Below, in pieces: positions 1 to 11,596 of a stretch of DNA of 64,000 nucleotides. This stretch comes from Henricia sp. BOLD:AAB3569. Its lineage: Eukaryota; Echinodermata; Asteroidea; Spinulosida; Echinasteridae. Both the position numbers and the translations under genes were made by a program. Below the pieces are notes generated by a model. That model ran no database searches and was not told the origin of the DNA. It was given only the letters and a program-made list of their open reading frames with translations. Within the stretch, counting starts at the first letter, position 1. The number at the start of each line of letters is the position of its first letter. The DNA is taken from NCBI GenBank assembly GCA_037783545.1, contig JBBELK010000297.1, forward strand, positions 1,922,001-1,986,000. Reading direction: 5' to 3'.

Positions 1-173
1 TACTTTCAATACTTGTTTATGAAAGAAATCGATATATATGGCGCCAAACCGAGAAATTCCGACCAATCAACCAAATTCTTCGAAATCAGACGGCAGACCA
101 TAGTCTTGAGCGCGAGATCCAAGTGCAGTTTTTACGTTTCGGTGTAGCCGCGCGAGACTGCAAGTCCCGGGGC

Positions 174-279
174 GCGTTCAATAGCGCAATACGTATGCAT
201 ACCGACAATACCTTCAACGGTGAAGGTATAGGAAAATATCCATACCGGCGTACGTATGTATTGTGCTATTGAACGCACC
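174..279. mobile_element. Short foldback element
   Basis: GCGTTCAATAGCGCAATACG with ATGC at 174-200 faces TACGTATGTATTGTGCTATT + GAACGC ending near 279, with about 45 bp between the arms. Typical of a small hairpin MITE; no target duplication is clear. Confidence 0.7.
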
Positions 280-648
280 CCCGATCTCACTTCGGCAATC
301 TTCGGACGTTCTGTACACGTATGTATTCCGTCTCTGATTGGTTGTTGCCATTGCGACATCGAAATTTGGCCAATGAAAAATTACGTCTCATCGGTGTCTG
401 CCTGTCATGCAATGATGGCAGACGTGAAAACGATTTGAAGACGAAAACGTAAGAAAAGTCCCGATTTCCCAAATTTCGTCCACTTTATAATGAAACCAAA
501 TCGTAAATAGAATACTAAAGAAACCGTAAGAGGTTTTCATATGAATTTATGGACTGGTGATAATAAAACGTGGTATTTGGCCATGACTCTGATTAATCCG
601 AGTCGTGTCTCACTCGCATGCTGTCCTTATATTATATGGGGGCAGCAT

Positions 649-1209
649 ACCCCTAGAACTATGGGGGATACAGTATCCCCCATAGGTTATGTTGTTTTTT
701 TCCAATATGGCGGCGCCTGAACTTTAAGATCGGACCGATACGGTTTAAGCTAGCGCAATAATCCGCTCCCCAATCGCCACCAAACTCCGTCCGATAGTTC
801 TTGAGACACTCACCTTGCGTGTGTCTACGGAATTTCGGTACCATTTGTCCACTAAATTCTCCGAAAATAATGTTGGGAAATGAACGGGAACATGTGCGAT
901 GCATCCACATGCATGATTGAGGCATTCGGTAAAATGCATGTGGATGCATCAGACATGTTCCCGTTCATTTCCCAACATTATTTTCGGAGAATTTAGTGGA
1001 CAAATGGTACCGAAATTCCGTAGACACACGCAAGGTGAGTGTCTCAAGAACTATCAGACGGAGTTTGGTGGCGACTGGGGAGCGGATTATTGCGCTAGCT
1101 TAAACCGTATCGGTCCGATCTTAAAGTTCAAGCGCCGCCATATTGGAAAAAAACAACATTACCTAAAAAAAACTATGGGGGATACATTATCCCCCATAGT
1201 TCTAGGGGT
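649..1209. repeat. Near-perfect 560-bp palindrome
   Basis: Two arms of about 265 bp (649-917 and 938-1209) are inverted copies with only a few differences, around a spacer of about 20 bp. Both outer ends carry CTATGGGGGATAC...GTATCCCCCATAG, itself a palindrome. Both arms encode the same 70-odd residue frame (FPNIIFGEFSGQMVPKFRRH...) and a donor-like GGTGAGTG, so the arm may have been a duplicated 5' exon. Could be a foldback transposon. Confidence 0.93.
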
Positions 1210-1365
1210 AGGGGCAGCACATACATTGTCTATGTACCCCTCGGGTACCTGTTTTTCAAAATAATAAATAATGAAAAAAAGCCTGATCATGTGTTTTTGA
1301 AATCTTCCGGACGGTATTCTAATGACTTTCATTCCGATGGCCTAACTTCAGTCCGGGAAAACTCC

Positions 1366-1467
1366 GAATAAGGAAACGTTTCCGAATAAGGAAACCTTGA
1401 GTTTCCGAATAAGGAAACGTTTCCGAATAAGGAAACCTTAGAGTTTCCGTATTCGGAAACTCTTGCG
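1366..1467. repeat. 18-bp hairpin repeats, locus 1
   Basis: Four to five units of TTTCCGAATAAGGAAACG. Each unit is a self-complementary stem (GTTTCC/GGAAAC) with a 6-nt loop. The flank CAGTCCGGGAAAACTCCGAA is shared, inverted, with the 9.0-9.4 kb locus. Confidence 0.88.
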
Positions 1468-1888
1468 TTTAACTCCCAAAAGGGAATCGAAAAAGGCAAG
1501 TTTGGAATAGTGAAAACTATAAAAATGTGTTCAACAGTTCCTTACCCAAGTTTCTATCTGTGCAATTCAAAAACCTATCTGTGCGTTTCCTTGTAAATGG
1601 CTTTTGAAAATCAACATTCCACAATTCTCAAGGACTGCAAATAGCGACTCCATCTTGACTACCCTCGATCAGTGTTAGTAATTTTGTGCAAATATTTTTT
1701 ATAAATAATATTTTGAAATGACACTGGGATAATTATAAAATAAATTAGATAATAAAATATATGTTATTAGTTTTTTAATTGGATAGAAAAATTAGCACTA
1801 AATGAATATTGTAAAAAGTATTATTTTATACGTAGTGACGTGCTACCAATTGCGCGAAATACTTAGAAACGCGGGAACTTCGCGATGT

Positions 1889-3150
1889 CGGTCACTTCGC
1901 CCAAAAACCACTTCGCCCTGAACCACTTCGCCCTGAACCACTTCGCCCAAAAGCCACTTCGCCCAAAAACCACTTCGCCCAAAAGCCACTTCGCCCAAAC
2001 GCCACTTCGCCCAAAAACCACCTCGCCCAAAAACCACTTCGTGCGAAAGACCCAACGAATTAGTCAACTTTCCTACTGTTTTTGCCCGCTGATTGAGTTC
2101 ATGATCGTGACACTTTTCGGGTTCACAAATGACAAGGTAAAAACAAACATGGTAGCGCGCAAGCACGGTGGCGCTGTGGTAGTGGCGCGGTATGCAGTTT
2201 CTGTCGAGTGGGCCCTGTATTCTATAGTTACTCCGCCTCTTTTTTAAATGTCGATATTCTCTTTTGGTTTGCCAGCTTATGTGGCTAGCATGTAAGTAGT
2301 AGGCTACATGTAAAATGATTTAGAAGTAGGAATTTCTTTTTTTTTCTTTCATGAATTTGGAAAGGAATTCGGAAAACAAGCATGGATATACACATTCGCA
2401 AACTGTTGAGGTGTTTTCAAAGGAAAACTTGACATTTTCTCCTTGCTAAAATAATGTTTCTAACCAAATTTACACTTGGTTCATTACCATGCATGGACAC
2501 CCAGGATTTTACTTTTCAAGAATGTTTTTAAAATGTTACCAAAATAACGTCTTTAGCCTGCACAGTTTTAACATTTTCACAACATTATAAAAATGTTATA
2601 GAGAAAATGTTTTCAATTAGACCACATTTTAACGTTTTAAAAATGTTATTTTACGTTAGTTTCACAATGTTTTGCTTACAACCTTTCAACAATGTTTTTA
2701 AAATGTTATGTGTTTGCTGGGAAGCTGCCGGGAGGGAGTGGTGACTGGAGGTGTCACCGCCGACAGCGGCTCGCGTGCCGACAGTCACCGCCGACAGCGA
2801 CCCGGAGGCCGCGCCGACCAGCGTTCTGTGTGCGAGCGAGCCGACACTGACCGGCCGGCTGGGGACGCGTCACGCCGTCGCTGCATTGGCTTCTCTGTTT
2901 TGCATTTGTATAGTCGAGTTGGTTTGCGGTCGAGTTGCTACGCGGAAAAGACAAGTCGAGTTTGTATTCGCAAACAATGAAGCGGTATTTCCCGTCATTT
3001 TCTTTCGGAAAATTGACAATACTACCATGGAGGAAGGAAACTAGCCAAGACATGCAATATAGGAATTGTTTGGGCGAAGTGGTTTTTGGGCGAAGTGGTT
3101 TTTGGGCGAAGTGGCTTTTGGGCGAAGTGGTTTTTGGGCGAAGTGACTGT
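1889..3150. mobile_element. Foldback element with tandem-repeat ends
   Basis: The left end is about nine 17-bp units of CACTTCGCCCAAAAACC with CTGAA variants (1889-2045). The right end is the same unit inverted, GGGCGAAGTGGTTTTT (3063-3147). Outermost words are GGTCACTTCGCCC and GGGCGAAGTGACTG. The body has an AATGTTTTTAAAATGTTA-rich part (2480-2710) and a GC-rich part (2710-2950) with no recognised gene. This resembles FB-type elements whose inverted ends are built of short tandem repeats. Confidence 0.82.
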
Positions 3151-3449
3151 AAAGCGAACTTCGAATCGTGATTTTAGAGGAAGCACAAACATGTCAAATA
3201 GACTCGATATGCTGAAAGAAGCTGAGAAAGAGAAAAAAAGGCGCAGACACAAGAAAAGCATGAATATCACGACGCCTATAGTAATCGTTGGACTTGCTAT
3301 CACATGGGATAATGCGCTATGAATGGGCAAGTACGAGGACCCTCAAGATCGAGCGAGCTGTCCAAAAAAGTACATGTCATGTATGATTGTGTGCATGTAC
3401 ACATCATGTCTTGTAAACTGGTTCCATAAGGCAGTGCAGAAACTAGTCT

Positions 3450-3650
3450 TGTCACAAGACCGTATTTTGGTTCCCCCTTCCACGCCCCGCCTACGCGCTA
3501 CCCACTACCGATAGAGGGCGACATTCACACTTCCACCTTCCGAATGCTTTTTGTTGGTCTTGTATGCTTCGGCAGGGTCACGTGCACGGTTCCCTGAAAA
3601 TTCCATGCACATTCCAAGCGTACCGAGCGCATACCAATGACGTGTGTAAG
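3450..3650. repeat. Inverted dispersed repeat, left copy
   Basis: AGTCTTGTCACAAGACCGTA through CACGCCCCGCCTACGCGCTA to GTACCGAGCGCATACCAATG is repeated inverted at 7205-7390. Within it, ACAAGACCGTATTTTGG and its complement bound a MITE of about 110 bp. The flanking sequence is conserved too, so more than the MITE was copied. Confidence 0.88.
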
Positions 3651-4727
3651 GTTATGTATGGCACCCAGACGTCTTCGTGTTGCGTTCTAGTTTCGCCGCG
3701 CTGTACTTTACATGCCCAATTCTTTATCGATCAAAATTATATTTTTGCCAAGATTTGTGATCGAGAACTACACAGAGAAGTATGGGGGATACATATCCCG
3801 TAGTTCGAGGGGTAATCAAGAACTAGACTAGAAGAACAAAAACAGCCATTTCCTCCGTGGGGGCGATTCTCCGGCGAGCTGTCTGTAAATTGTTTTCCCA
3901 CCGGTATCGGCACAAGCGAGCCTGAGCTGGTCATATGGTCATCATGACAGTACACATGTATTTGGTAAGTTGCCTCGGCCATGGAGGAAGAGCCTCGGCC
4001 AAGTAGGCCTATAATAAACTGCGTGGTAGGCAAGGTGATTGTGAGAAATTATGGGCCAAAAATAAATTGTAATCTCATCACACGCCGTACTAGTACTAGG
4101 CATAGGCCTACATGTTTTGTTTTCATGATGTACGTTACAATACGTGTATGTCGGCCTACATGGCATGATAAAGTGCAGACAGTAAAAGAAACATGTTAAA
4201 TATGACCTGCATGCAGTTTAATATGTACCGGAAAAAATATTTTGGAGAGGTTTTACTGTCATACCTGCACTCGGGACCATGCAATAAAGAAAATACATGT
4301 CTATCGAAGGTATTGAAGTCAAGTCTTACAAACATTTAAAAAAATGTTTAAAGAGTGGTAACGATTCTAAATTTTGTTAAACATTTGTTTACCCTAGTTT
4401 TGTTTCAAATTTCGAATTTGATCCCAAAGATGAATCACTGACCATAAATCAAGGTGGTGTCCATCAGCTAATTATGAAAATTGTAACTTGCGCAACCATT
4501 ACAAATACTTTTTTTACAATTACTGTACTTTCATCTAATTATTGCAGATAGTTGCACAGCTTTTTGCAGTCTTTTTTGTTTTGTTTTTCATGTACAGGGG
4601 GTGTTAATCTTCCACAGAAGGTGCAGCATTTCGCATGTGTGACGGCCAACTTGGAGAGTGACGCTCCTTCTGAAAGTCATCAACACCTGTTGCCTTGACA
4701 GCCAAGAGGAGACGAGGGGAAAATTAT
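3651..4727. other. Intergenic, no gene
   Basis: GTATGGGGGATACATATCCC at about 3780 recalls the ends of the 0.65-kb palindrome, but no partner end was found. Otherwise ordinary A/T-rich sequence. Confidence 0.45.
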
Positions 4728-4928
4728 AATGAATTCTGTTTACTGGTCGCCCCTTATTCTCCTTAAAATGACTTCGAAACCACCGAAAATTAAAAAACAT
4801 TTTAAAGGAAGTGATTTTAGGAGTGAAAAACATTCAACAACTTCCTTGAAAATACGTCAACTTTTTCTGCCCTGTTTCATAGACTTAACTCACGGCGTCT
4901 TAGTGGCGACCAGTAAACGGAATTCATA
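4728..4928. mobile_element. TIR element of about 200 bp
   Basis: ATGAATTCTGTTTACTGGTC + GCC at 4728-4751 faces GGCGACCAGTAAACGGAATT + CAT at about 4903-4928. The apparent frame across it is a by-product. Confidence 0.8.
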
Positions 4929-5211
4929 CCAAAAATTACCATGTACGAACACCCACTGGGACCTAATACGCACAAATTTTGAATTTTTCCTTAAGCTCCT
5001 GTCGCATACGTCGCAGGACGGGGTTACGACAGGCCTATGACAGAAAATAGGGCAAAATCCTGCGATAGTCGTGTGACTGTCCTACGATATTTGGGTGTCC
5101 TGCGACGAAAATTGCGTCGTAGTGGACTGTCGTAGGGTTTTAGTCTGGACCAAAATAAAAAGGTTGTCGGATTTGTTTCGCTTGTGGCCATGTCGTGGCA
5201 CAATCGTACGA

Positions 5212-5302
5212 CTGTCCTATGACATGCGTACGATTATCGTACGATTTTAGGGTCTTCAAAGGCCCTCAAAATCATACGATAATTGTATGCATGTCGTAGG
5301 AC
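5212..5302. repeat. Foldback of CGTACGATTATCGTACGAT words
   Basis: GTCCTATGACATGCGTACGA at the left and TGTATGCATGTCGTAGGAC at the right form an imperfect hairpin. It lies in 5000-5440, which is filled with variants of TCCTACGACA and TCGTACGATT. Confidence 0.75.
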
Positions 5303-5493
5303 AGTCTTAGGATTATCGCAGGATGGTCCTGCGATGCTCGTACGATTGTTGTTTTGTCTTGCGACAATGGTACGACAATAAAACAAATGTAGGACAGTCG
5401 CAGAACAATTGTACGATTTAACTATGATAGTGCCCATTTTTTCCTAGTAACTACGGATCGCACGACATGATTTTCCTTTGTGACTGCGGCTAA

Positions 5494-5644
5494 AGCGGGC
5501 CTCCCACTGTGCGATTTTGGCCACGAATTTCCTACGAATTGGTACGATTATCGGAGACTGTCTATAGACTCTACACACAATCGTACCAAATCGTACCCAA
5601 TCGTAGGAAATTCGTGACAAAAATCGCACAGTGGGAGGCCCGCT
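5494..5644. mobile_element. Harbinger-type MITE with TAA target duplication
   Basis: AGCGGGCCTCCCACTGTGCG begins the left arm and CGCACAGTGGGAGGCCCGCT ends the right arm; arms run about 60 bp. TAA is repeated at 5491-5493 and 5645-5647, as expected for PIF/Harbinger transposition. Confidence 0.9.
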
Positions 5645-6365
5645 TAAGATTGTAGCCTAAGATGCTTCTAGCATCGTAAGAGCCCACCCCAACATTGTGG
5701 CCCAAAACATTTCGTACGATGCAAAATATCCTTTAGTAAAACCATGACTTTTTTCTCTTAACTTTGTGTTTTTTATCATCAAACTAACATTTTTTTCATG
5801 GTTTATAGATCATAAAAGGGCAAATCATGGATGTCCGAGCATGGTAATGAACCTGAAAATAAGGATTTGCAAAAGAGTGGACCATGAGATCGAGCAGGAT
5901 TAACGCAAGGGAAAAAGATGATCTATGTTGGAATTGGATAATTTCTTGGACACTTATTACTTAGAACGTTTTTAAAACTGTTTTAAAAAAGGCTTGTTTT
6001 TATTTACTCTTTATTCTATGGTTTATGTCAATAACAATGGCCAACAGCTGCCGTTGACCGGCCCACCTTCCATGGTTGAATTGTGTATAATATATAAAAT
6101 AATGTGCATGTAAACATAATAAAGTTAGTCATATCACTTATATTTAACCTGAGATGATTAAAAAGCTATCAACTGCAGTAATTAAGCAAATTGGTATACA
6201 TGTACATGTATTACATTCCATGGACATGACACCTCCCCTGCCCCCGCCCCCAAGATTTTAACCAGCCGATGTACGGTTGTTTTTCCCCATCTTTCCATGT
6301 GACATGACATTAAAACCTTGACATGTTGCACAAGACTAGACAGTTAACAGATTTTAGGGTGGTAG

Positions 6366-6635
6366 AAATGCACCTATCAATTGTTTCCCCGCCCCCCACC
6401 TCATCCCCCTCCCCCCGCGCTGCCCCACCCCCTAGGTGGGGGTTTGGTCATATTTTTCATGCCCCAGGGTGGGGCATTCGACCCATTTTCTGTGTATTTT
6501 TTTTCGCATGTTTTGCACCCGAGGGTGGGGATTTCTGTCTCCTAAATGTTGCCCTAGGGGTACGGGTGGGGACTATGTCACCTATTAGGTGGGGTAGCCC
6601 AGGGGGAGGGGGGAGACAATTGATAGGTGCATAAC
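6366..6635. mobile_element. GCACCTATCAATTGT-type MITE, copy 1
   Basis: Left ATGCACCTATCAATTGTTTC and right GACAATTGATAGGTGCAT are inverted. The G/C-rich interior has several TAGGTGGGG and CCAGGGTGGGG words. Confidence 0.85.
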
Positions 6636-7204
6636 TGTCTAAGGCGGCTTGAGTTCAACAATACATGCAATTAGTTCATCCCAAAGTCACTTCTCTGCTC
6701 TGTTCGACTGCAGCTTGGTAAAATCATGGGTCAAATAGACCTGTTTTGGTGCAGTGGACCTTTGACATGTATAGACCAGTTCCTACTTCATAATCCTATC
6801 GCTTATTGCAGAACGCCATCTACTCGGGAACCAATCTTTCCCCATGCTACAATTAATGCATAAAATAACTGAGAAAACCATGGTTACAAAACTCAAAAGG
6901 CTGTTTTTTTTTACAGTCCGAGTACTTAGTACGGTACGAAAGTGATTTATTTGTACACACGTTCATACCGCCGTCTCAAAATGGGTTTCCTTACGCTTGC
7001 GAGTGACAGTGCAATGGGCAATTTAGAAGAATCCTTGGTATGATTACCAGACAGAAATAATAATAGCAGGCTATGCACTAGGCCCGTGAACAGGGCTTCG
7101 GAAAATCCTTTTTCCGAAGCCATGTTCACGGGTCTAGCTATGCACAGGCGCTAGGCAAGACGCCAGTCTGCTTACTGCCTGAACGCTGCGACTGCGCCTG
7201 CGTA

Positions 7205-7390
7205 TTGAATGATGTCATTGGTATGCGCTCGGTACGCTTGGAATGTGCATGGAATTTTTAGGATACGTGCCGAAGCATACAAGACCGTATTTCGGAAGGT
7301 GGAAGTGTGAATGTCGCCCTCTATCGGTAGTGGGTAGCGCGTAGGCGGGGCGTGGAAGGGGGAACCAAAATACGGTCTTGTGACAAGACT
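7205..7390. repeat. Inverted dispersed repeat, right copy
   Basis: Inverted copy of 3450-3650. Here the MITE is bounded by ACAAGACCGTATTTCGG at about 7281 and CCAAAATACGGTCTTGT at about 7366-7382. The pair faces inward across 3.5 kb and could be TIRs of a larger element, but nothing coding lies between. Confidence 0.88.
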
Positions 7391-8467
7391 ATGCAGAAAC
7401 TAAACCAACATTTTTGCATCCGTATCCAAATTGGAGATTGTAAATTTACCGTTTTCTATTCGTTGTAGTGTTTTGGGGAGGCATGTTAACATGGTTGTTT
7501 GGTTAAAACGAAATACATTTTTCTGAGCGCTCCTTTAAGTAAAGCCCAATTTACACGATCATACTTTTGTTCAAGAACTCCATTCAACATTTGTATGACG
7601 ATGTTCACACTTAAACTTTAGAAGGCCCAGAGATTGTTCATGAATGTTTTGTGGATTTTCTGGCGACCTGCAATACCATGTCATGATGTGAGCCAATTCT
7701 GTAGGGCCTAATCTGGTTGGTTTTAATAATAGAGCTCCATTAACATGTTCTCGAACATCGTCCAACATGATCAACCTTGTTCAAGCTTGTTCGCAGATGT
7801 TTAAATTCCCATATACACGATAGAACATTTTCCCCCGAACATCATCATACTAGTTGGAAGATGTTCTTAAAGTTAAAAGGTTGAAAGATAATGAACAGAA
7901 AGAAATCTTGTGATCTGGATGAAGGGCTATATATAGGGTCTTTTAAGTTTTAGTTTTACAGTAATACCTCCCAATCAATCGGTGTAAAGTGTTGTTTTAA
8001 ATAATTATAACTGCAGTTGAAAGTTGATAATTTATTTCTCTTCTTTTTCCGACATGTTAATTTAAGAGGCTTAATTAACAATCAAAGTGAACAGTATAGT
8101 ACAATTGTGTTTCACTTGTTTCAATTGTAGGTGCTGAAAAATAAAAGAAATACGAACCCACTCTGACAGAAAAAAACACCAATTACACCACTTTACCATG
8201 TTTACATTGCAGTTGTTATTCAATGTTTCTACATGTATGTTCTGCATTACTAGTTTACAAACAAGGAGACAGGCTAAATTAAAAAGTAATACAATATTAA
8301 ATGTATAATCATGCCTTTAAAAGAGCTGTATAGTGATATTTAATCAGAAAACAGTATGAAATAAAAGTTATTTTAAATATAAAATAAACAATTCATGTTT
8401 TGCTTTTACATTTTTAAAATGTTAAAGTCATACCTATTGCCTGGAAATATTTTTTTCCAAAATGTAT
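7391..8467. other. Intergenic, A/T-rich
   Basis: Scattered GAACAT/ATGTTC words at 7560-7870 suggest a decayed repeat (TTACACGATCATAC at the left, ATACACGATAGAAC at the right), not firmly bounded. Nothing else seen. Confidence 0.45.
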
Positions 8468-8770
8468 TAATGCACCTTTGAATTGTTCCTCCAACGTGTG
8501 CTGCTCCACCCCTTAGATGGGGATTTGGTCACGTTTTTCATGCCCCAGGGTGGAGAGTTTGGCCCACTAAAGTAATCATGTCTGTGCCTCTCATGATCAA
8601 CCGGTAAGACTAAGAGCTACAAGCGCATTTTACACCCGTGGGTGGGGATTTTTTTCACCTAACTTTTGCTCCAGGGGTGGGGTTTTTGTCACGTGAAAAG
8701 TGACAATCGCCTCTTCTTTGGGGTAGCCCGGAAATCCTGGGTGAAACAAGTGATTAAGGTGCATAACAAT
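8468..8770. mobile_element. GCACCTATCAATTGT-type MITE, copy 2 (diverged)
   Basis: Left TGCACCTTTGAATTGTTCC and right ACAAGTGATTAAGGTGCATA are degraded TIRs. The interior shares ATGCCCCAGGGTGG and GTGGGGATTT with copy 1. Confidence 0.75.
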
Positions 8771-8784
8771 CACTAAAGCCGCCT

Positions 8785-8895
8785 CACCCTCCCCCGCAGT
8801 TAAACCACACCCCTAAACCCCCATATCCCAAACCCTCCAACCCAACCCCACCTCACCCCACCCCAACCCCACCCCACCCCACCCCAACCCATGCA
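8785..8895. repeat. C-rich simple repeat
   Basis: Runs of CCCCACCCCAACCCCACC with almost no G. Confidence 0.9.
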
Positions 8896-9035
8896 CACCA
8901 CGAACCCCAGGACACTGCCACTTGACCCATCATCAAACTTACCACTGGGCATGGCAACACAACTCCCAAACAAACTCTAATCGGTAAGTTTCAGGATGTT
9001 TCTTTGTGCAATATCGCCATATGCACATTTACACC

Positions 9036-9195
9036 GGAAGTTTCCTTATTCGGAAACGTTTCCTTATTCGGAAACGTTTCCTTATTCGGAAACGTTTCCT
9101 TATTCGGAAACGTTTCCTTATTCGGAAACGTTTCCTTATTCGGAAACGTTTCCTTATTCGGAAACGTTTCCTTATTCGGAAACGTTTCCTTATAA
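9036..9195. repeat. 18-bp hairpin repeats, locus 2
   Basis: About nine copies of GTTTCCTTATTCGGAAAC in tandem, near perfect. Each unit is a 6-bp stem with a TTATTC loop, and the junctions AAACGTTT are also palindromic. Because 18 is a multiple of 3, all six frames stay open (FPYSET, NKETFP repeats); these are not proteins. Confidence 0.96.
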
Positions 9196-9366
9196 GCCAG
9201 TTCGGAATCTCGCGCGAGCAATGAACGTCTATGGGATTGTGTCAAGGTCATTTGAGATAAACACAGGTCATTTGAGATAAACACAATGCCTACCGCTTTG
9301 TTTATCTCAAACCAAAGTCGGGAGACGCATGCGCAGTCGAGACTCCGAACTGGCTTATTCGGAGTT
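9190..9366. mobile_element. TIR element next to the hairpin array
   Basis: TTATAAGCCAGTTCGGAATC at the left faces GACTCCGAACTGGCTTATT at the right. A 20-bp tandem duplication (GTCATTTGAGATAAACACA, twice) sits inside at 9246-9285. Confidence 0.75.
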
Positions 9367-9779
9367 TTCCCGGACTGACTTTAGGGCTACTTCTGTCCCT
9401 ACGGGAAATCCCGTAGGGACATAATTATTCTGTCTAGAGTTATGGGAATCTCAAAGCACTAACGTACGTGAATTGAATATTCCCCCACTCTTTTTAGCAC
9501 GATTCGTGCGATTTAAACCTTGGAAAAAACTTACCATCTGTCGTCGATGTGGGCGCCGCCATGTTGTTTCACGTGTACAGGAAACGATAGAATATTGAAC
9601 GAGTACTTCATTCAAGTTAGATCAGCAACGAAATTACGTTAACTCGTTCTACACATGAACTATTCGTATATATATTTTACTGATCATAGTGATGCAATCT
9701 TTTCTACGGTGCCCTCAAATTTCCGTTGCGCAACGGTCCTGATTCAGTCAGCTCAGCCCATCCTGAGATCTCAGGGAAT

Positions 9780-9870
9780 TTCTACTCTGCAAAGCGACGT
9801 GACAATACCTAGTCTGGTACCCGGACCAAAAATTATTTGACTAGACTGAATTTAAGGTCCGGCAGCCGTC
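9780..9870. repeat. Dispersed repeat, inverted match at 20.27 kb
   Basis: CTGGTACCCGGACCAAAAAT...GACTAGACTGAATTTAAGGT recurs inverted at about 20272-20325 (ACCTTAAATTCAGTCTAGTC...GTCCGGGTACCAG). Confidence 0.7.
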
Positions 9871-10443
9871 AATTTCGCCATTTTGAAACAGGAGGAATTC
9901 CTCCTTTTTCCGAAGGTTCCCGAAGTTACCCGAATGCACGTCCGGTCGTTACCGTTAATCGTCGGGTACAATTCGTCATTGTTTCGAGAATTTGAATTGA
10001 CATCGCGTGCACGTACGCGTGCCGCTGCGTGTGTATTTATGGTGATGCCACGGATTTAAAACTACGCAATGGCTATAGTTACGGCATGGAGGAAGAAACA
10101 AACAACCGTTTAAATGGCTATAGTTACGGGATTGCAACAGCAGATTAAAACTCATGTACAATATGGAGCTCACTCGGTGATGCAGACAAGGTTTGAATTT
10201 TCTAGAATTTTCTTTTTGATGCTAGCCTACATGATTAAAATGGGCATATTTAATATTTTAAGGTTAATATATTAAGTTTGTATTGGTCAAATATAGAATA
10301 ACCCCTGTCAAATTGTTGTACACTCATGCCATATCGCGCAGCGCGCGCGCTTTGAAAATTAACGGTTATGTGCTCCTAAAAATAAATGCATGACGTAATG
10401 CTTAAAGTGCTATTTTAAACACGACAGTAGCCGGTCCTCATAT

Positions 10444-10897
10444 TCAGTCGTTGTAATATGTGGAGCGGGAACCAGTCTAGACAATACCCTGAGGAAATAC
10501 ACGCAAATCTGTGGAGCGAGCCGGCTGTTGTCTTGAGCCAACTCACGCCCGAGTCATTTTGATGTAATTTAATCAATTCGGTCATGTTATGCCGAAAAGA
10601 AACAATTTCTATACTTTCCAGAAATTGTATTGGGTTCCGTTCCTTATGACTGTCCCATTCCTACCAAACTTTCAAACGACGAACCTTATTTACTCCGCAG
10701 TTTTTCAAATTAAAAACAGGGATGCATGCTGACGAATGTAATGCTTTAAATAGCAGCCAATCGCCGACGCGGACAACGGCCAGCATTACCGAGTATCACA
10801 TGCATATTACAATCTGCGCGCGTTACATTTGAATGCATGCAATCGTGCTGCATAGACTGGTTCCCGCTCCACATATTCCACATACAACGACTGAATT
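10444..10897. mobile_element. TIR element of about 455 bp
   Basis: ATTCAGTCGTTGTAATATGT + GGAGCGGGAACCAGTCTA at the left; the right arm at about 10855-10895 is its complement with a small indel. No coding frame inside. Confidence 0.88.
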
Positions 10898-11017
10898 AGT
10901 CTTGGCCCAAGACTACTCTAGTCGATATTGGTTTGTGTACGCGTTGGCCATTCCCAGTAGTGCGCCCTCTTGCGGCACTAACGGGCCAGCCCTTTGCTCA
11001 CGAGAGTAGTCTTGGGA
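10897..11017. mobile_element. Small TIR element; word shared with 62.85 kb
   Basis: TAGTCTTGGCCCAAGACTAC + TCTAGTCGATATTGGTTTGTG is repeated in the same orientation at about 62851-62891. Its CCCAAGACTACTCT end is mirrored by AGAGTAGTCTTGGG at about 11003-11017. Confidence 0.7.
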
Positions 11018-11596
11018 ATCTCTCCCGGAAGTTCAGCATTGGGGGCGGTACCGTTTTATGTAAATAGCTGAAGAGGGTTTTATGATGGCACACAAGGGAC
11101 ATGGCATACCACAGATATCTTTGCAAATATTTGCAATGTCGCAATTATCTAAATAAACAAATGTATTTTGCCATACGCCTTTGCAAACATGTTTGTAAAT
11201 ATATTCGCAAACATTTGCCAAGAAACTTATGCCACCGAAAATATTAGCAACGATAAAACGGTCAAATATGTTGCAAAGAGGGAACCCCATCCAAGAAATT
11301 TTGAATCCAATTCCCCTTTATTTTTTGCCCCTTCCTATAATTTTTTCTTTAAAAAAGGCGTTTGTTCGCAACGGGGATTACAATTAATCAGTAATCGATT
11401 TAGCTTGCGTCGGGGAGAATGAATCTTAGGGTTTGTTTTTGCCCTTACCCGACGTATATTAGCACTGGAATTTGGAACATTATGGTTTGTTACCTAAAAA
11501 GTCAGGTTTTCTCTAACTTTTTTAATGAATTTCCGAAAATTAGGGAGACACTTGTGTTTTGTTTTCAATTGTTTATGAGTGGTTTTTATTTGTATG
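11018..11596. other. Intergenic flank of Gypsy
   Basis: Contains TTTGCAAACATGTTTGTAAA and CGCAAACATTTGCC words and short random frames. No gene supported. Confidence 0.5.

Noticed and set aside
3450-7390. A single 3.9-kb transposon with long TIRs
   Set aside because: The inverted copies contain a smaller MITE plus flanks, and nothing coding lies between; two separate copies are simpler.
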